DNA of 64,000 bases from Catenibacterium sp. co_0103 (GCF_004168205.1 NZ_RCYB01000002.1:3508-67507); one strand, 5' to 3'; shown: positions 25,503 to 33,834, counted from the first letter of the stretch. Notes: generated from the letters alone by a model not told the origin. Made by a program: numbers and translations.

Positions 25503-25530
25503 GTTATATCCATGCACCTTTTAATGTCAT
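25503..25530 (-). promoter_or_regulatory. possible internal promoter for scaffold and capsid
   Basis: On the - strand ATGACA and TATAAC are 16 bases apart, 34 bases before the scaffold ATG and just downstream of a terminator-like hairpin. It would allow extra expression of the most abundant virion proteins. Confidence 0.45.
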
Positions 25531-25550
25531 ATGCACGTTATGGACAAACA

Positions 25551-25582
25551 GAAAAAAAAGAAGAACATCAACCGCTCTTCTG
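25551..25582 (-). terminator. terminator inside the late operon, after the 72-residue gene
   Basis: AGAAGA and TCTTCT pair around ten bases and are followed by a long T run on the - strand. It overlaps the last codons of the 72-residue gene. Confidence 0.6.
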
Positions 25583-25786
25583 TCTGCTTCTGTATTTCAT
25601 CAATGCTTTAGGTTTTCTTTCCTTGGGAGGCGGACAGTACTCTTCATATGTCTCGTGTGAGAGTTTTCCGCATATCATGCACATATATGTCACCTTCTTA
25701 ACAATGACGTGCCTACGGCTGTCAAAATGACTTTTACAGTCATACTCAAAGTACTGGTGATGATGTGGTTTCAATCCTTCAGCCAT
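25568..25786 (-). CDS. small Cys/His-rich phage protein
   Basis: 72 residues with HHHQYFEYDCKSHFD near the start and CMICGKLSHETYEEYC in the middle, a probable zinc-binding knuckle. GGAGAACC lies upstream. It stands between two terminators, apart from the head genes around it, which marks it as an accessory gene. No function known. Confidence 0.62.
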   Translation of the reverse strand: MAEGLKPHHHQYFEYDCKSHFDSRRHVIVKKVTYMCMICGKLSHETYEEYCPPPKERKPKALMKYRSRQKSG

Positions 25787-25812
25787 ATGGTTCTCCTTTC
25801 TTGAAATTGAGC

Positions 25813-25838
25813 AAAATAAAAACCGACTAGATAGTCGG
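25813..25838 (-). terminator. terminator after the toxin/immunity cassette
   Basis: CCGACTA and TAGTCGG pair around two or more loop bases, then TTTTTATTTT on the - strand. It lies just after the YjcQ-like gene. Confidence 0.82.
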
Positions 25839-25839
25839 C

Positions 25840-26181
25840 TTATACGAACGGTAATATATCTTTCAAGTCTTTCATAAATCGCTTGGCTTTTTCAATAGTT
25901 GAATTATCAGTAAGGTATTCTATTCCTTTTGGTGTAATCTCACATTTATCAAGGTTATATATTTCTACGTTTTCGTCTATATCCTGGTCAATTACTATCC
26001 CACTGATATATCCCTCATTCAACAGATTCACAATGACATAAGTCCAGTACTTTCTGTTGATCTGCAGATATTTACTATCATGTCTTATGAGTGATGCATC
26101 AATATCCTTCCCATGCTTTAGCTGCATATACAGGTAGGATAGAATCTGATAAACAATTACATGATAATCATCTCTTGCCAT
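25840..26181 (-). CDS. YjcQ-like protein
   Basis: 113 residues from the ATG at 26181 (AAAGGAC upstream; an in-frame TTG lies nine bases earlier). DYHVIVYQILSYLYMQLKHG and the later LLNEGYISGI plus CEITPKGIEYL match the YjcQ family of winged-helix-like phage proteins. It follows the immunity candidate after 48 bases and is closed by a terminator. Might regulate the cassette or be a second immunity protein; the function of YjcQ is unknown. Confidence 0.65.
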   Translation of the reverse strand: MARDDYHVIVYQILSYLYMQLKHGKDIDASLIRHDSKYLQINRKYWTYVIVNLLNEGYISGIVIDQDIDENVEIYNLDKCEITPKGIEYLTDNSTIEKAKRFMKDLKDILPFV

Positions 26182-26229
26182 ATATTCCAAGTCCTTTCAC
26201 ATTGTCTTTTTATCAACTAAAGGATTTAA

Positions 26230-26502
26230 CTAATCATCCATAGCATAAAACAGTCTATCGCCTAATTCTTCAGTTGCATACCCTAGTTCATTAGGTTCTT
26301 CATTATCATCAAATCCATATTCAAGATTCTTGTCTAATACGTAATTACGAATCTGATTAATCTCTTCATTATTTAGTTCTCTATTCGCATTAACATATTC
26401 AATAACACATTCTTTTGAATAACCATCTTCCGGGTTCCAATCTTTCATAAGAAGCAGCTTTTTCAATAATTTCACATCTTCATCCAATAATTTGTACATC
26501 AC
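26230..26502 (-). CDS. acidic 90-residue protein, immunity candidate
   Basis: 90 residues, strongly acidic at the C-terminal end (YGFDDNEEPNELGYATEELG). Its ATG is 3 bases after the stop of the minor head/toxin gene. Small acidic proteins directly downstream of polymorphic nuclease toxins are usually the cognate immunity proteins. I recognise no family and infer the role from position and charge only. Base composition is AT-rich like the toxin end. Confidence 0.58.
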   Translation of the reverse strand: MMYKLLDEDVKLLKKLLLMKDWNPEDGYSKECVIEYVNANRELNNEEINQIRNYVLDKNLEYGFDDNEEPNELGYATEELGDRLFYAMDD

Positions 26503-26505
26503 AAT

Positions 26506-28086
26506 TCACTCTCTTTTCTTAGGGTTTGTTTGAATTAAATTTCCAGTATCAGGGTTAAGTGTAACTTCTACGTTTTCACCTATATACTTTCTGCTTATAC
26601 GTTTCCCATTTTCTTTTTCGATTATTTTTTCTGGGTCAGTTAATGCAGAAATAACATCCTCTATTTCAACACCTTCACGTTTCTTATTCTTTTGAGGGCC
26701 TTCTTTTTCGGTTGTCCCTAATACTCTTTCGATAAAATGGTCACTTTGCGATTTTATTACAACTCCATCCTTAGTTGTACGCCCAACAATTTCATCTTGT
26801 ATGATTTTACGATACTTCTTATAGTCTTCAAATGTTGAAAATGCTGATAATTTTCCTGAGCTACGCGATCTCTTGTATTTTTGTAATAGTAACCAATTCT
26901 CTTTATCATTATACTTCAAATTTTGAAATTCTGATAGTGATAAAGGTATATTTTGCTTACCCAACAAATCGAGGTATTTTATTTGCTGTTTCCTGTCACT
27001 AGAACGATTCTCAACTAATTTCTCAGCAGTGTTAATTGCATCTGCACCATGCTTTTCAACCATTCTCTTATGCCACTCTTTATAAGTCTCATCCGCTGGA
27101 ACTTTCATCCTTTCACCTGTAACAGGGTCCCTTGCAAATCTTTCTAGATTATGCATAGTTTCATCGTCAAGATTCATAATAGTAGTAGAACGGCACCATG
27201 GGTGCATTGGAGGGGCGTTTACGCCTATCATCTTATCATTCACCCTGTATACACTTCCGTCTCTCTCACGGCAAATTTGAGACGTTCTAAGGTCTAGTGT
27301 TGCAACAAATCTATACTCCTCTATGCCGTAATCCTTGTAAGCCTGGAAGTGCGCCTCATTGTGAATGTATGATGATTCGGTTCTTACAAGTCTTCTAGCT
27401 TTATTTCTACCTGATAGGAACTGTTCGTTGATTGAGTCGGTCATTTCCTTCTCTGTCTTTCCTGTAAGTGCTCCTATCATGAGCTCCTCTTTTAGTGCAT
27501 CGGCCACCTTCTGAGTATTGTTCCATACTCTTTCGGAATAGTTCTGACCTGACCATTTCTTTTTCAGAATGGTTTCAAGAGCGCCTTCATCAATAGGGCC
27601 TGTCTGAAGATCTAGACCGCTCATTCTTGCAGCTTCATATACTGCATGGTGATAACTGCTTTCATAGACCTTTCGCATTGTCTTCCCTATTGCATCTCTT
27701 TCCTTGGATGCAAGGGTATTAATCAGCTTATTAATTGAATTGTTAATATCATCAAGCCTCTTCATACGGTTCTTGTATGCTGGGGCTTCCAATTCTGCTA
27801 GCACCTCTCTTTTTTGGGCGCCTGTCTTATTCTTGTATACCTCAAGCAGTTTTTCGAAATTTCTGCTGTCAGCCTCTGAAAGAAGATTAATTGCCTCGTC
27901 TCTTGTCAGATGATGCTTTGAAGCGAATCTATTGAATATTCCCTCAATCTGTTTGGCAGTGTAGATTGCAGCCTTGCTATAGATTACGCTCAACTCTTTG
28001 GCGCAGTCCTCAGCCAACTGCATATCCTTGTACATGTTCCTTGCTTCTCGCATCTCCCAGTACTTTATGTTTTTGATGTTAGTCAT
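26506..28086 (-). CDS. phage minor head protein (MuF domain) with C-terminal toxin-like domain
   Basis: 526 residues. The MuF/SPP1 gp7 domain covers about 130-310 (RLVRTESSYIHNEAHFQAYK, PPMHPWCRSTTIMNL). SPP1 gp7-type proteins attach to the portal and can enter the cell with DNA. Beyond about 360 the protein continues far past the usual end. Residues 433-526 contain SDHFIER (448-454), a Lys-rich loop, EDVISAL, then RKYIGENVEVTLNPDTGNL. This pattern resembles the phage Barnase-EndoU-ColicinE5/D-RelE nuclease and Ntox50 families of polymorphic toxins. The 3' third is more AT-rich than the rest, suggesting an exchanged cassette. Toxin activity is inferred. Confidence 0.82.
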   Translation of the reverse strand: MTNIKNIKYWEMREARNMYKDMQLAEDCAKELSVIYSKAAIYTAKQIEGIFNRFASKHHLTRDEAINLLSEADSRNFEKLLEVYKNKTGAQKREVLAELEAPAYKNRMKRLDDINNSINKLINTLASKERDAIGKTMRKVYESSYHHAVYEAARMSGLDLQTGPIDEGALETILKKKWSGQNYSERVWNNTQKVADALKEELMIGALTGKTEKEMTDSINEQFLSGRNKARRLVRTESSYIHNEAHFQAYKDYGIEEYRFVATLDLRTSQICRERDGSVYRVNDKMIGVNAPPMHPWCRSTTIMNLDDETMHNLERFARDPVTGERMKVPADETYKEWHKRMVEKHGADAINTAEKLVENRSSDRKQQIKYLDLLGKQNIPLSLSEFQNLKYNDKENWLLLQKYKRSRSSGKLSAFSTFEDYKKYRKIIQDEIVGRTTKDGVVIKSQSDHFIERVLGTTEKEGPQKNKKREGVEIEDVISALTDPEKIIEKENGKRISRKYIGENVEVTLNPDTGNLIQTNPKKRE

Positions 28087-28098
28087 AACAGAGCACTA

Positions 28099-29553
28099 TT
28101 ATTCCTTGTCTTTGTCATCATCATTATTACCATCTTCCTTGTGATCATCTGTTTCTTCTTCATCTTCTGGAGGAGTATTCTGATTTTCGGTATCAAATAA
28201 CTGCTTCTGTGTTTCAAGTGCTTCCTGTTTTTCTTTTTTGACTTCTTTCATTTCATCATCGACGTTTGAAACAAAGTCAAGGAGTGCAAGAAGTGTCTTA
28301 GTTGATACAACACCTTTAAGATTCGCAATAATCTGTGATAATTCAAGACGGTTCTGTGGTAATCCTCTTGTAAATACAGGCTCAATCATTGACTGATCAG
28401 CAGCAATTGCCTTTAGATTGAGGTAAGTACAGAACATTCTTATACGCTTCTTAAGCCCTTTCTTGTAATATCTCTCTTTTGTCTTGGTGAGAGTCTCAAG
28501 TGCTAGAAGCTTATATTGAATGGCAATGCCTGAACTGTTGCCAGCAAAGTTTTCATCTGTCAGATTAGGAACATGAGAAAGTGAATAGATATCTTCCTTT
28601 ATTGAGCGCTTGAGTGTTTCCACAGCATTCTCGTCAAATGTTCTAGTCAGATATTCAGAGCGTGCATCACTAGGAAGTTCCATAACACCATTCTTACGGA
28701 TAGCCTGGAGCGCTTTTGTTTCTTCTTCATCGTCATCACCTAAAAGAGCACCATAGACAACAAGTACTGCGTCAATGAACTGCTCCTTATCGTTGATTCT
28801 GTCAGAGCATAATGTATTGTATGCGTCAATTAGAGAAATCTGCTGTTCATAGTCTCCAATGCAGTCCATGTTGTTTCTATACTCAATGATAGGGTCCTCA
28901 CCTAAGAAATGTGGATAAGGCTCACCTAGTTCTGAAAACTCGCCTTTTTCGAATTCCTCATTGCAAGTGATTCCGATTCTTGTGACATAGTTCTCAGTTG
29001 TTACTGTTGCGATGATATTGAACCTGTCAGTAGAATCATCTTTTTCAATCGAATAATAAACGCTGAATAGTTCATGCTGTTCAATTGAAGCATCGAAAAC
29101 TTTGAATGTTGACAATGGGTCAAGTGTCTTGGTCATCAGCTTGCTTTCATGCTCACATAAGTAAACATACTCATAAGCGACACCAGCACGTGACATATTG
29201 ATGGCATTGCATGAATCTGTATCATCTGTTTCAGCATCAACAAAAGCACCTGTCAGCTTGTCAATATTGCCGTCTTCTGTATTCTTCTTGAATGTGATAG
29301 GGTTTGAAAGAAAATAGCCCGTTGCTGTATCTGATATATCTTTAGCATGGTTTACCATGATCTTATTGTTCGGCTGGTTCTTGAACTTCTTTTTCCTGTT
29401 CATGATGGCATGCTTACCAAAGTAATAGCCAACATTCTTCAATATCTCAGGAGCACGAATACTATAATGCTTGCTAATGAGACGAAGGATCATGCTTCTG
29501 TCTATGTTTGTCTCGTCGAATTCTTCTCGTGGAATCGTGAAAGTATAATACAT
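28099..29553 (-). CDS. phage portal protein, SPP1 gp6 type
   Basis: 484 residues. Forms the dodecameric DNA gate of the capsid. FQ-like core motifs are present: MVNHAKDISDTATGYFLSNP near residue 70, YEYVYLCEHESKLMTKTLDP near 130, and NLTDENFAGNSSGIAIQYKL near 335, typical of SPP1-like portals. A highly acidic tail (EDEEETDDHKEDGNNDDDKD) ends the protein. Lies between terminase and minor head genes. Confidence 0.93.
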   Translation of the reverse strand: MYYTFTIPREEFDETNIDRSMILRLISKHYSIRAPEILKNVGYYFGKHAIMNRKKKFKNQPNNKIMVNHAKDISDTATGYFLSNPITFKKNTEDGNIDKLTGAFVDAETDDTDSCNAINMSRAGVAYEYVYLCEHESKLMTKTLDPLSTFKVFDASIEQHELFSVYYSIEKDDSTDRFNIIATVTTENYVTRIGITCNEEFEKGEFSELGEPYPHFLGEDPIIEYRNNMDCIGDYEQQISLIDAYNTLCSDRINDKEQFIDAVLVVYGALLGDDDEEETKALQAIRKNGVMELPSDARSEYLTRTFDENAVETLKRSIKEDIYSLSHVPNLTDENFAGNSSGIAIQYKLLALETLTKTKERYYKKGLKKRIRMFCTYLNLKAIAADQSMIEPVFTRGLPQNRLELSQIIANLKGVVSTKTLLALLDFVSNVDDEMKEVKKEKQEALETQKQLFDTENQNTPPEDEEETDDHKEDGNNDDDKDKE

Positions 29554-29556
29554 CTT

Positions 29557-30822
29557 TTAAAATCTCCTCTTTCCTGCTCTTGCCTTTTTCATAAGGATTT
29601 CATTTTCTATAGCATATCTAACCGCATCTATAGTGTGGTTGTTTCTGTCGGGGAACTCCCCTCTAAGGTTGCCGTCTCTATCCATTTCAATTTCATAGTC
29701 ATTGAATTCACGTGCAGCATTGGGGCATCTAACAGGATCTATAATTATCTTGTCTAAGTCCTGAAGGAACTTTATTCCATTGTCCACACTGTCAGCGCCT
29801 TTCTTTGCACCGATGATATTGAGACCTAATAACTTGAATTCATTAATAGTTCTTGGTTCAGCTGAATCAGCAGTGACTAGCTTATTGAGTGGGTTGATCT
29901 CTTTTATGAGTTTCACGGCCTTGGCATTTGATAGTCTAGTTCCATATACTTCACCAAAAATAAAAAGACGCCTGCGCGTCTTGTCATAGTTTGCTTTGAC
30001 ATATGCCAATGGGTCACCAGCATAACCAAAGTCCAATCCGTTTTTTAATCTATCGAATACCTGTATTTCCTCGTCGGTTATCTCACGTATATCAAGGTTT
30101 GTAAAAACCTCACCGCCTGTACCAGTAACTTCACCTAAATAATCATGACAGTATTTTTCAGGCTTAACTTTTTTCATATGTTCAGCTTCAATTAAAAACT
30201 GTTCTCCAAGCCATTCTTTCGGTGCTTGAAGATAAGTAGTGTGAGAGACATATGTATCATCCCTTTTTACTAAAACTTCTTTGTTGCACCAATTTCTTTG
30301 GCTTTCAGGAGGGTTAAAAGAGTAGAACACACAATATTCAGGACCACCACGAAGCAAAGACTGATTGATATTGGTGATCTTGTCATGACTTTCAAACTCA
30401 TCACATTCTTCAAACCAAACATATTTTATATAACCTACAAACACCTTTGTTGATTTCAACTTTTTAGGATTGTCAGCACCTTTAAATATGATGACTTGTC
30501 CTGTTGGCTTGTAAGTCATCTGCAGTTTTGAGTCAGGCATCTCCCATTCATTTTCAACTTTCATCATGTAAATAGCCCATTTGATTTGTTCATATACTGA
30601 ACCTCTCAATGTATCTTTTACACGTCTGATAACAACTGCATTGCTCATCAGTCCCTTTTGTGCATCCCTCATGATGCCTAAAGGAATTTCAGTACCAATG
30701 AATGAAGACTTCAATGATCCACGGCCACCTTTTAACCAATAGTGCGTGTAATCATTGTTTTTGATATGCTTATGAACATCATAGAAAGCAGGACCAATAA
30801 TGGACTTTAAACTAACTTTCAT
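29557..30822 (-). CDS. terminase large subunit, PBSX type
   Basis: 421 residues. The ATPase/nuclease motor that cuts and packages phage DNA. The Walker A-like motif GGRGSLKSSF is near residue 33, Walker B YVWFEECDEF near 130, and the nuclease segment begins LDFGYAGDPLAY near 240, with EFNDYEIEMD and DRNNHTIDAVRYA near the end. It overlaps the small-subunit gene by 11 bases. Confidence 0.94.
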   Translation of the reverse strand: MKVSLKSIIGPAFYDVHKHIKNNDYTHYWLKGGRGSLKSSFIGTEIPLGIMRDAQKGLMSNAVVIRRVKDTLRGSVYEQIKWAIYMMKVENEWEMPDSKLQMTYKPTGQVIIFKGADNPKKLKSTKVFVGYIKYVWFEECDEFESHDKITNINQSLLRGGPEYCVFYSFNPPESQRNWCNKEVLVKRDDTYVSHTTYLQAPKEWLGEQFLIEAEHMKKVKPEKYCHDYLGEVTGTGGEVFTNLDIREITDEEIQVFDRLKNGLDFGYAGDPLAYVKANYDKTRRRLFIFGEVYGTRLSNAKAVKLIKEINPLNKLVTADSAEPRTINEFKLLGLNIIGAKKGADSVDNGIKFLQDLDKIIIDPVRCPNAAREFNDYEIEMDRDGNLRGEFPDRNNHTIDAVRYAIENEILMKKARAGKRRF

Positions 30823-31240
30823 CTATATCATCCACGATTACTGTCTTGCCGTTCGATGTAACATCTACATTTTCCGTAAACATACCAAAACGCTTGCCTA
30901 ATAATTCAGCAGCTTTAAGCCTTTCTTTCTCGTCCGGAGGCTTCTGTATGACCTTCTGCATACCGTTACCGTTCATGATCATTACATAAGACTCTGATTT
31001 AGCGCGCATAACAGATGTTAAATACTCAACTATTTCTTGAATATCTGCGGTGTTCTCATTATGGATTTCTTCCATCTTTTCAGAGATATACTTTTGTATC
31101 TCTTCTTTTTTTAAAAGCTTAGAGGCAAGAGGTGCTGCACTTATGGCACTTTTACAATTATCATATACTGCTAAATATGCTCTTGTAGCATTAGTATCTT
31201 TTAGATACTCATCACAAAATAGTTTCTGCTTTTCTGTCAT
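30812..31240 (-). CDS. terminase small subunit
   Basis: 142 residues. MTEKQKLFCDEYLKDTNATR is the typical start of Terminase_2 proteins, which recognise the packaging site through the helix-turn-helix that follows (LASKLLKKEEIQKYISEKM). It is the first gene of the late operon and overlaps the large subunit. AAAGGGGTG precedes the ATG. Confidence 0.92.
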   Translation of the reverse strand: MTEKQKLFCDEYLKDTNATRAYLAVYDNCKSAISAAPLASKLLKKEEIQKYISEKMEEIHNENTADIQEIVEYLTSVMRAKSESYVMIMNGNGMQKVIQKPPDEKERLKAAELLGKRFGMFTENVDVTSNGKTVIVDDIDES

Positions 31241-31268
31241 AGTCGCACCCCTTTCTCATCAAGTAATA

Positions 31269-31297
31269 AAAAAAGAGGCTTTATTATGCCTCTCTGC
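31269..31297 (-). terminator. terminator in the late leader
   Basis: On the - strand AGAGGC-ATAATAAA-GCCTCT is followed by seven T. A second AGAGGC lies at 31310-31305 and could pair with the same GCCTCT. It lies between the late promoter candidate and the small terminase gene, so it separates early from late transcription or acts as an attenuator. Confidence 0.78.
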
Positions 31298-31317
31298 TTA
31301 ATTTGCCTCTTTTTACC

Positions 31318-31349
31318 ATTATATAACATTTAAATGCGCAATGTTGCGC
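31318..31349 (-). promoter_or_regulatory. late promoter candidate with activator-like palindrome
   Basis: TATAAT (31323-31318) has no proper -35. Where the -35 should lie there is the palindrome GCGCAATGTTGCGC (31336-31349). This is how activator-dependent phage late promoters look. The gene of a late-regulator-like protein is immediately upstream. Confidence 0.55.
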
Positions 31350-31378
31350 CGTTTAACGTTTATAACCGTGTATTCACG

Positions 31379-31747
31379 TTAAGATAAAATAACAATCATC
31401 TTTTCAATTGCATCATGTATATACTTCTCTGCTGTTCTCTGCGATACATGCAGCATGTCAGCAGTATCATAGATACTCATTAGTTCGATGTATCGATAAA
31501 AGAGTACATCCCTATGATTGATATCATCTAGTTTATCTATATTTTGACGTATGAGAGCCATTTCTTCTAAACACTTATCCTTCATCAATATATAGTCATT
31601 CTGTGTCTTGGGCTCACTGTATGAACCTGTTGGACTGTCTCTATATGAGATTGCTTTAACGTTTATTAACTTATTCTGTAGATAGTCTGCTTTGTCTTTT
31701 AGATTCCTATATGATTTTAAATATGTTCTGACTTCTTCGGCTGTCAT
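31379..31747 (-). CDS. late transcription regulator-like protein (DUF1492/ArpU type)
   Basis: 122 residues. The C-terminal third, SIYDTADMLHVSQRTAEKYI, is a sigma-4-like helix-turn-helix. The rest is helical. Proteins of this size at the border between early and late genes of Firmicutes phages (ArpU, RinA, DUF1492) activate the late operon, and here the candidate late promoter lies directly downstream. CAGGAGG stands 6 bases before the ATG. Confidence 0.78.
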   Translation of the reverse strand: MTAEEVRTYLKSYRNLKDKADYLQNKLINVKAISYRDSPTGSYSEPKTQNDYILMKDKCLEEMALIRQNIDKLDDINHRDVLFYRYIELMSIYDTADMLHVSQRTAEKYIHDAIEKMIVILS

Positions 31748-31761
31748 ACGTTACCTCCTGA

Positions 31762-31821
31762 TTACTCAAAAATAAAAAATAAATAAATCACTATCACCAG
31801 TACAAATAAAATAAAAAACAA
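31762..31821 (-). CDS. 19-residue hydrophobic leader peptide (TTG start)
   Basis: A frame of 19 residues starting at TTG, nearly all Phe, Ile, Leu and Val and ending IFE. AAGGAGG lies exactly 7 bases upstream. The next gene's ribosome site begins right after its stop. It could be a small membrane peptide or a leader that couples translation to the late regulator. Very short and AT-rich, so chance remains possible. Confidence 0.35.
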   Translation of the reverse strand: MFFILFVLVIVIYLFFIFE

Positions 31822-32159
31822 AAATTAACCTCCTTTCTGGAGAAGAAGAAAACAGTCCTTTACTCTTCCTATTGGTTTTCAATTTGTGTCTTCTCTTCTC
31901 CCAGCAACATCATAACTTTATAGTTGGATAGCAAAATTAGCGCTTCATACTCTTATTCTTTGCGAAAGAAGGTGAATGAGATGGAAGCAAAGCCATGACA
32001 CTGCTGTTGTTTGTTGGTTTTAGAATAGAAAAATATGTTAGGGCATCGAATCCATGAGAGGATCTTGCTTTTAGAAAAGAATCTATTAAGTATGAGGGGT
32101 CCTAATAAATTTTCTTGATAGTATATAAAATCTAATAAAGAACTCAATGCCCTGCTTGA
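31822..32159. other. intergenic region before the late regulator
   Basis: About 340 bases with no convincing gene. It contains an imperfect 10-bp inverted repeat (AGGGCATCGA at 32041-32050 and TCAATGCCCT at 32145-32154), and on the - strand a GGAGAAGA/TCTTCTCC hairpin near 31836-31905. A weak 64-codon frame was not accepted. Confidence 0.5.
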
Positions 32160-32870
32160 TTATCTGATGAATTCTGATTGAATGAATCTAGCTAGTTCCA
32201 GATATTCGTCATAGTCAGTTTTTTTGGTAGATATATCATCTAAAGAAATAATCATATTTCTATTATTTCGTGTTCTTGTTGCAATGATAACTCTATCTGC
32301 TTCGTAATTAACACCGTCATACCAGAAGTCTCCATTGTCTTTTTTGCCTTTGAAGTTCTTCAGATATTCCATACGCTGCTCTGCTAACTCCAACGAAAGA
32401 AAATATTCATCGAATACCAAAGTTGTTGGCGATTTCTTAGTATAGAACGCAATTCTGTAAGGATATGATTCTTTTGCATGCTTTTTTAGTTCAAATCTAA
32501 CTCTTTCTAGATTGATAACAGAAAAATTATTTCTCATGTGTTCTTTTTCTTCTTCCGCTTCTTGATGCTTGAATACTTTGAACACTTCTACGAAGTTACA
32601 TTTTAATTTATTTGGTTTTCTTTCTATCTGTGGTTTTGGCCTTGGTTTAAGTTTAATTGTTGGTTCAATATCTTTAATAACTCCATCGAACCACTTAATC
32701 TTTAGGTGAAGATCATATTTATTTGAATTGTATATCTTACCATTTTTTGAATGGATTCTAAGAGTATCGTTTGAGATTCCAAAGAACTTCTTCATTTTAT
32801 TACTGCTCCCACATGCTAAAAAGCTGCCATCATCTGCATTGTATGCATAATAAGAACCAGTTCTTATCAT
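32160..32870 (-). CDS. hypothetical phage protein with NUMOD-like N-terminus
   Basis: 236 residues. The first 60 residues (YYAYNADDGSFLACGSSNKM, KFFGISNDTLRIHSKNGKIY) resemble small helix-turn-helix modules that accompany homing endonucleases, but no nuclease motif follows. A Pro/Lys-rich linker (LKPRPKPQIERKP) separates a C-terminal half rich in aromatic and charged residues. Last gene of the early block, no known function. Confidence 0.6.
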   Translation of the reverse strand: MIRTGSYYAYNADDGSFLACGSSNKMKKFFGISNDTLRIHSKNGKIYNSNKYDLHLKIKWFDGVIKDIEPTIKLKPRPKPQIERKPNKLKCNFVEVFKVFKHQEAEEEKEHMRNNFSVINLERVRFELKKHAKESYPYRIAFYTKKSPTTLVFDEYFLSLELAEQRMEYLKNFKGKKDNGDFWYDGVNYEADRVIIATRTRNNRNMIISLDDISTKKTDYDEYLELARFIQSEFIR

Positions 32871-32874
32871 TTTT

Positions 32875-33210
32875 CTATGTCTCCTTTATCGTTGTTTTGA
32901 ACTTATATTCAAAAATCTTTTTCTTAATCTTATATACTTCTGTTTTTCTGCCTTTGACATCTTCCACAACTTTAACGTTATTGATGTAATAGACGAAGTC
33001 AGCAATATACTCCATCTTTCTTCTTTTTCTCTTTTTGCCATCAATCTCAATTTCAAAAGGAGGGATTAACTCAAAAGGTACCTGTAATTGTAGATTATGA
33101 ATTAATCCGTCTTTTTCCATCTGCTTTAATTCCAAATAGCGTTTTGCTTCCTTCTTGGAATCGAATGTAAAGCCGTCAACTGTAGTCTTTCTTGAGTTGT
33201 ACTTGCTCAT
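32875..33210 (-). CDS. DUF1064 nuclease-like protein
   Basis: 111 residues. [28 protein letters not shown] is the characteristic start of DUF1064 proteins (FDSKKEAKRYLEL), followed by YIADFVYY and VKVVEDVKGR, the restriction-endonuclease-like fold motifs (D..V..EDVKG). Found in phage recombination regions, probably processing Holliday junctions or branched DNA. Its ATG overlaps the ssb stop. Confidence 0.85.
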   Translation of the reverse strand: MSKYNSRKTTVDGFTFDSKKEAKRYLELKQMEKDGLIHNLQLQVPFELIPPFEIEIDGKKRKRRKMEYIADFVYYINNVKVVEDVKGRKTEVYKIKKKIFEYKFKTTIKET

Positions 33211-33641
33211 TAGAATTGGATATCCTCTTCATCCATGATTAAGCCTTCATCCTCAAACTGCTGAATTGGTTCATTATGCAGATAACTATTGGTTTGCGCT
33301 TGTGATGCAGTGGCTGTATTACTATCCCTCTTTGTATTAATAAACTGTACAGAGTCAGCAATTACCTCAGTAACATATACCTTCTGACCTTGATTGTTCT
33401 CATAGTTTCTTGTCTGAATGCGACCATCAACAGAAACGAGGGAACCTTTAGAGCAATAGCGCTCTGTGTTTTCTGCAATCTTCCCCCAGCACACACAATT
33501 AATGAAGTCAGCCTCCTGATCATCGCTCTTGAAGTTTCTTTCTACTGCTAGATTGAAAGAAGTGACTGCCTTTCCACTCCCTGTTCTTCTTAGTTCAGGG
33601 TCTCTTGTAAGTCTTCCGACTAATAAAGCACGATTAAGCAT
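33210..33641 (-). CDS. ssb: single-stranded DNA-binding protein
   Basis: 143 residues. OB-fold opening [30 protein letters not shown], and [20 protein letters not shown]. The acidic C-terminal tip ends DEEDIQF, the usual protein-interaction tail. Phage-encoded version near RecT and YqaJ, so it acts in phage replication and recombination. Confidence 0.94.
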   Translation of the reverse strand: MLNRALLVGRLTRDPELRRTGSGKAVTSFNLAVERNFKSDDQEADFINCVCWGKIAENTERYCSKGSLVSVDGRIQTRNYENNQGQKVYVTEVIADSVQFINTKRDSNTATASQAQTNSYLHNEPIQQFEDEGLIMDEEDIQF

Positions 33642-33669
33642 TAATAGTGTTCCTCCTTGTCATTTATTG

Positions 33670-33834
33670 TCATAAGTTATTATTCTCCTTATCTTCTTCG
33701 ATGCCATTCACAATCATTGACACGATAACGAAAACTGCAATAGCAATCACTGATATTGCAATAAGAATACCAATAATCAGCATGAGAATAGCAAACACAC
33801 AAAATACATTTCCTAATACCTGCAATAAAAACAT
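33670..33834 (-). CDS. 54-residue membrane protein
   Basis: Frame of 54 residues starting MFLLQVLGNVFCVF and ending DKENNNL. Residues 3-42 are one or two membrane spans of Ile, Val, Leu and Ala, then a charged tail. AAAGGA lies 12 bases before the ATG, and the frame fits exactly between neighbouring early genes. No family recognised. Such proteins occur in phage early regions with unknown role. Confidence 0.6.
   Translation of the reverse strand: MFLLQVLGNVFCVFAILMLIIGILIAISVIAIAVFVIVSMIVNGIEEDKENNNL

Noticed and set aside
31953-32147. A 64-codon frame on the - strand before the late regulator
   Set aside because: It starts at TTG without a good ribosome site, has odd composition (FFSKSKILSWIRCPNIFFYS) and lies in a region with hairpins; no support.
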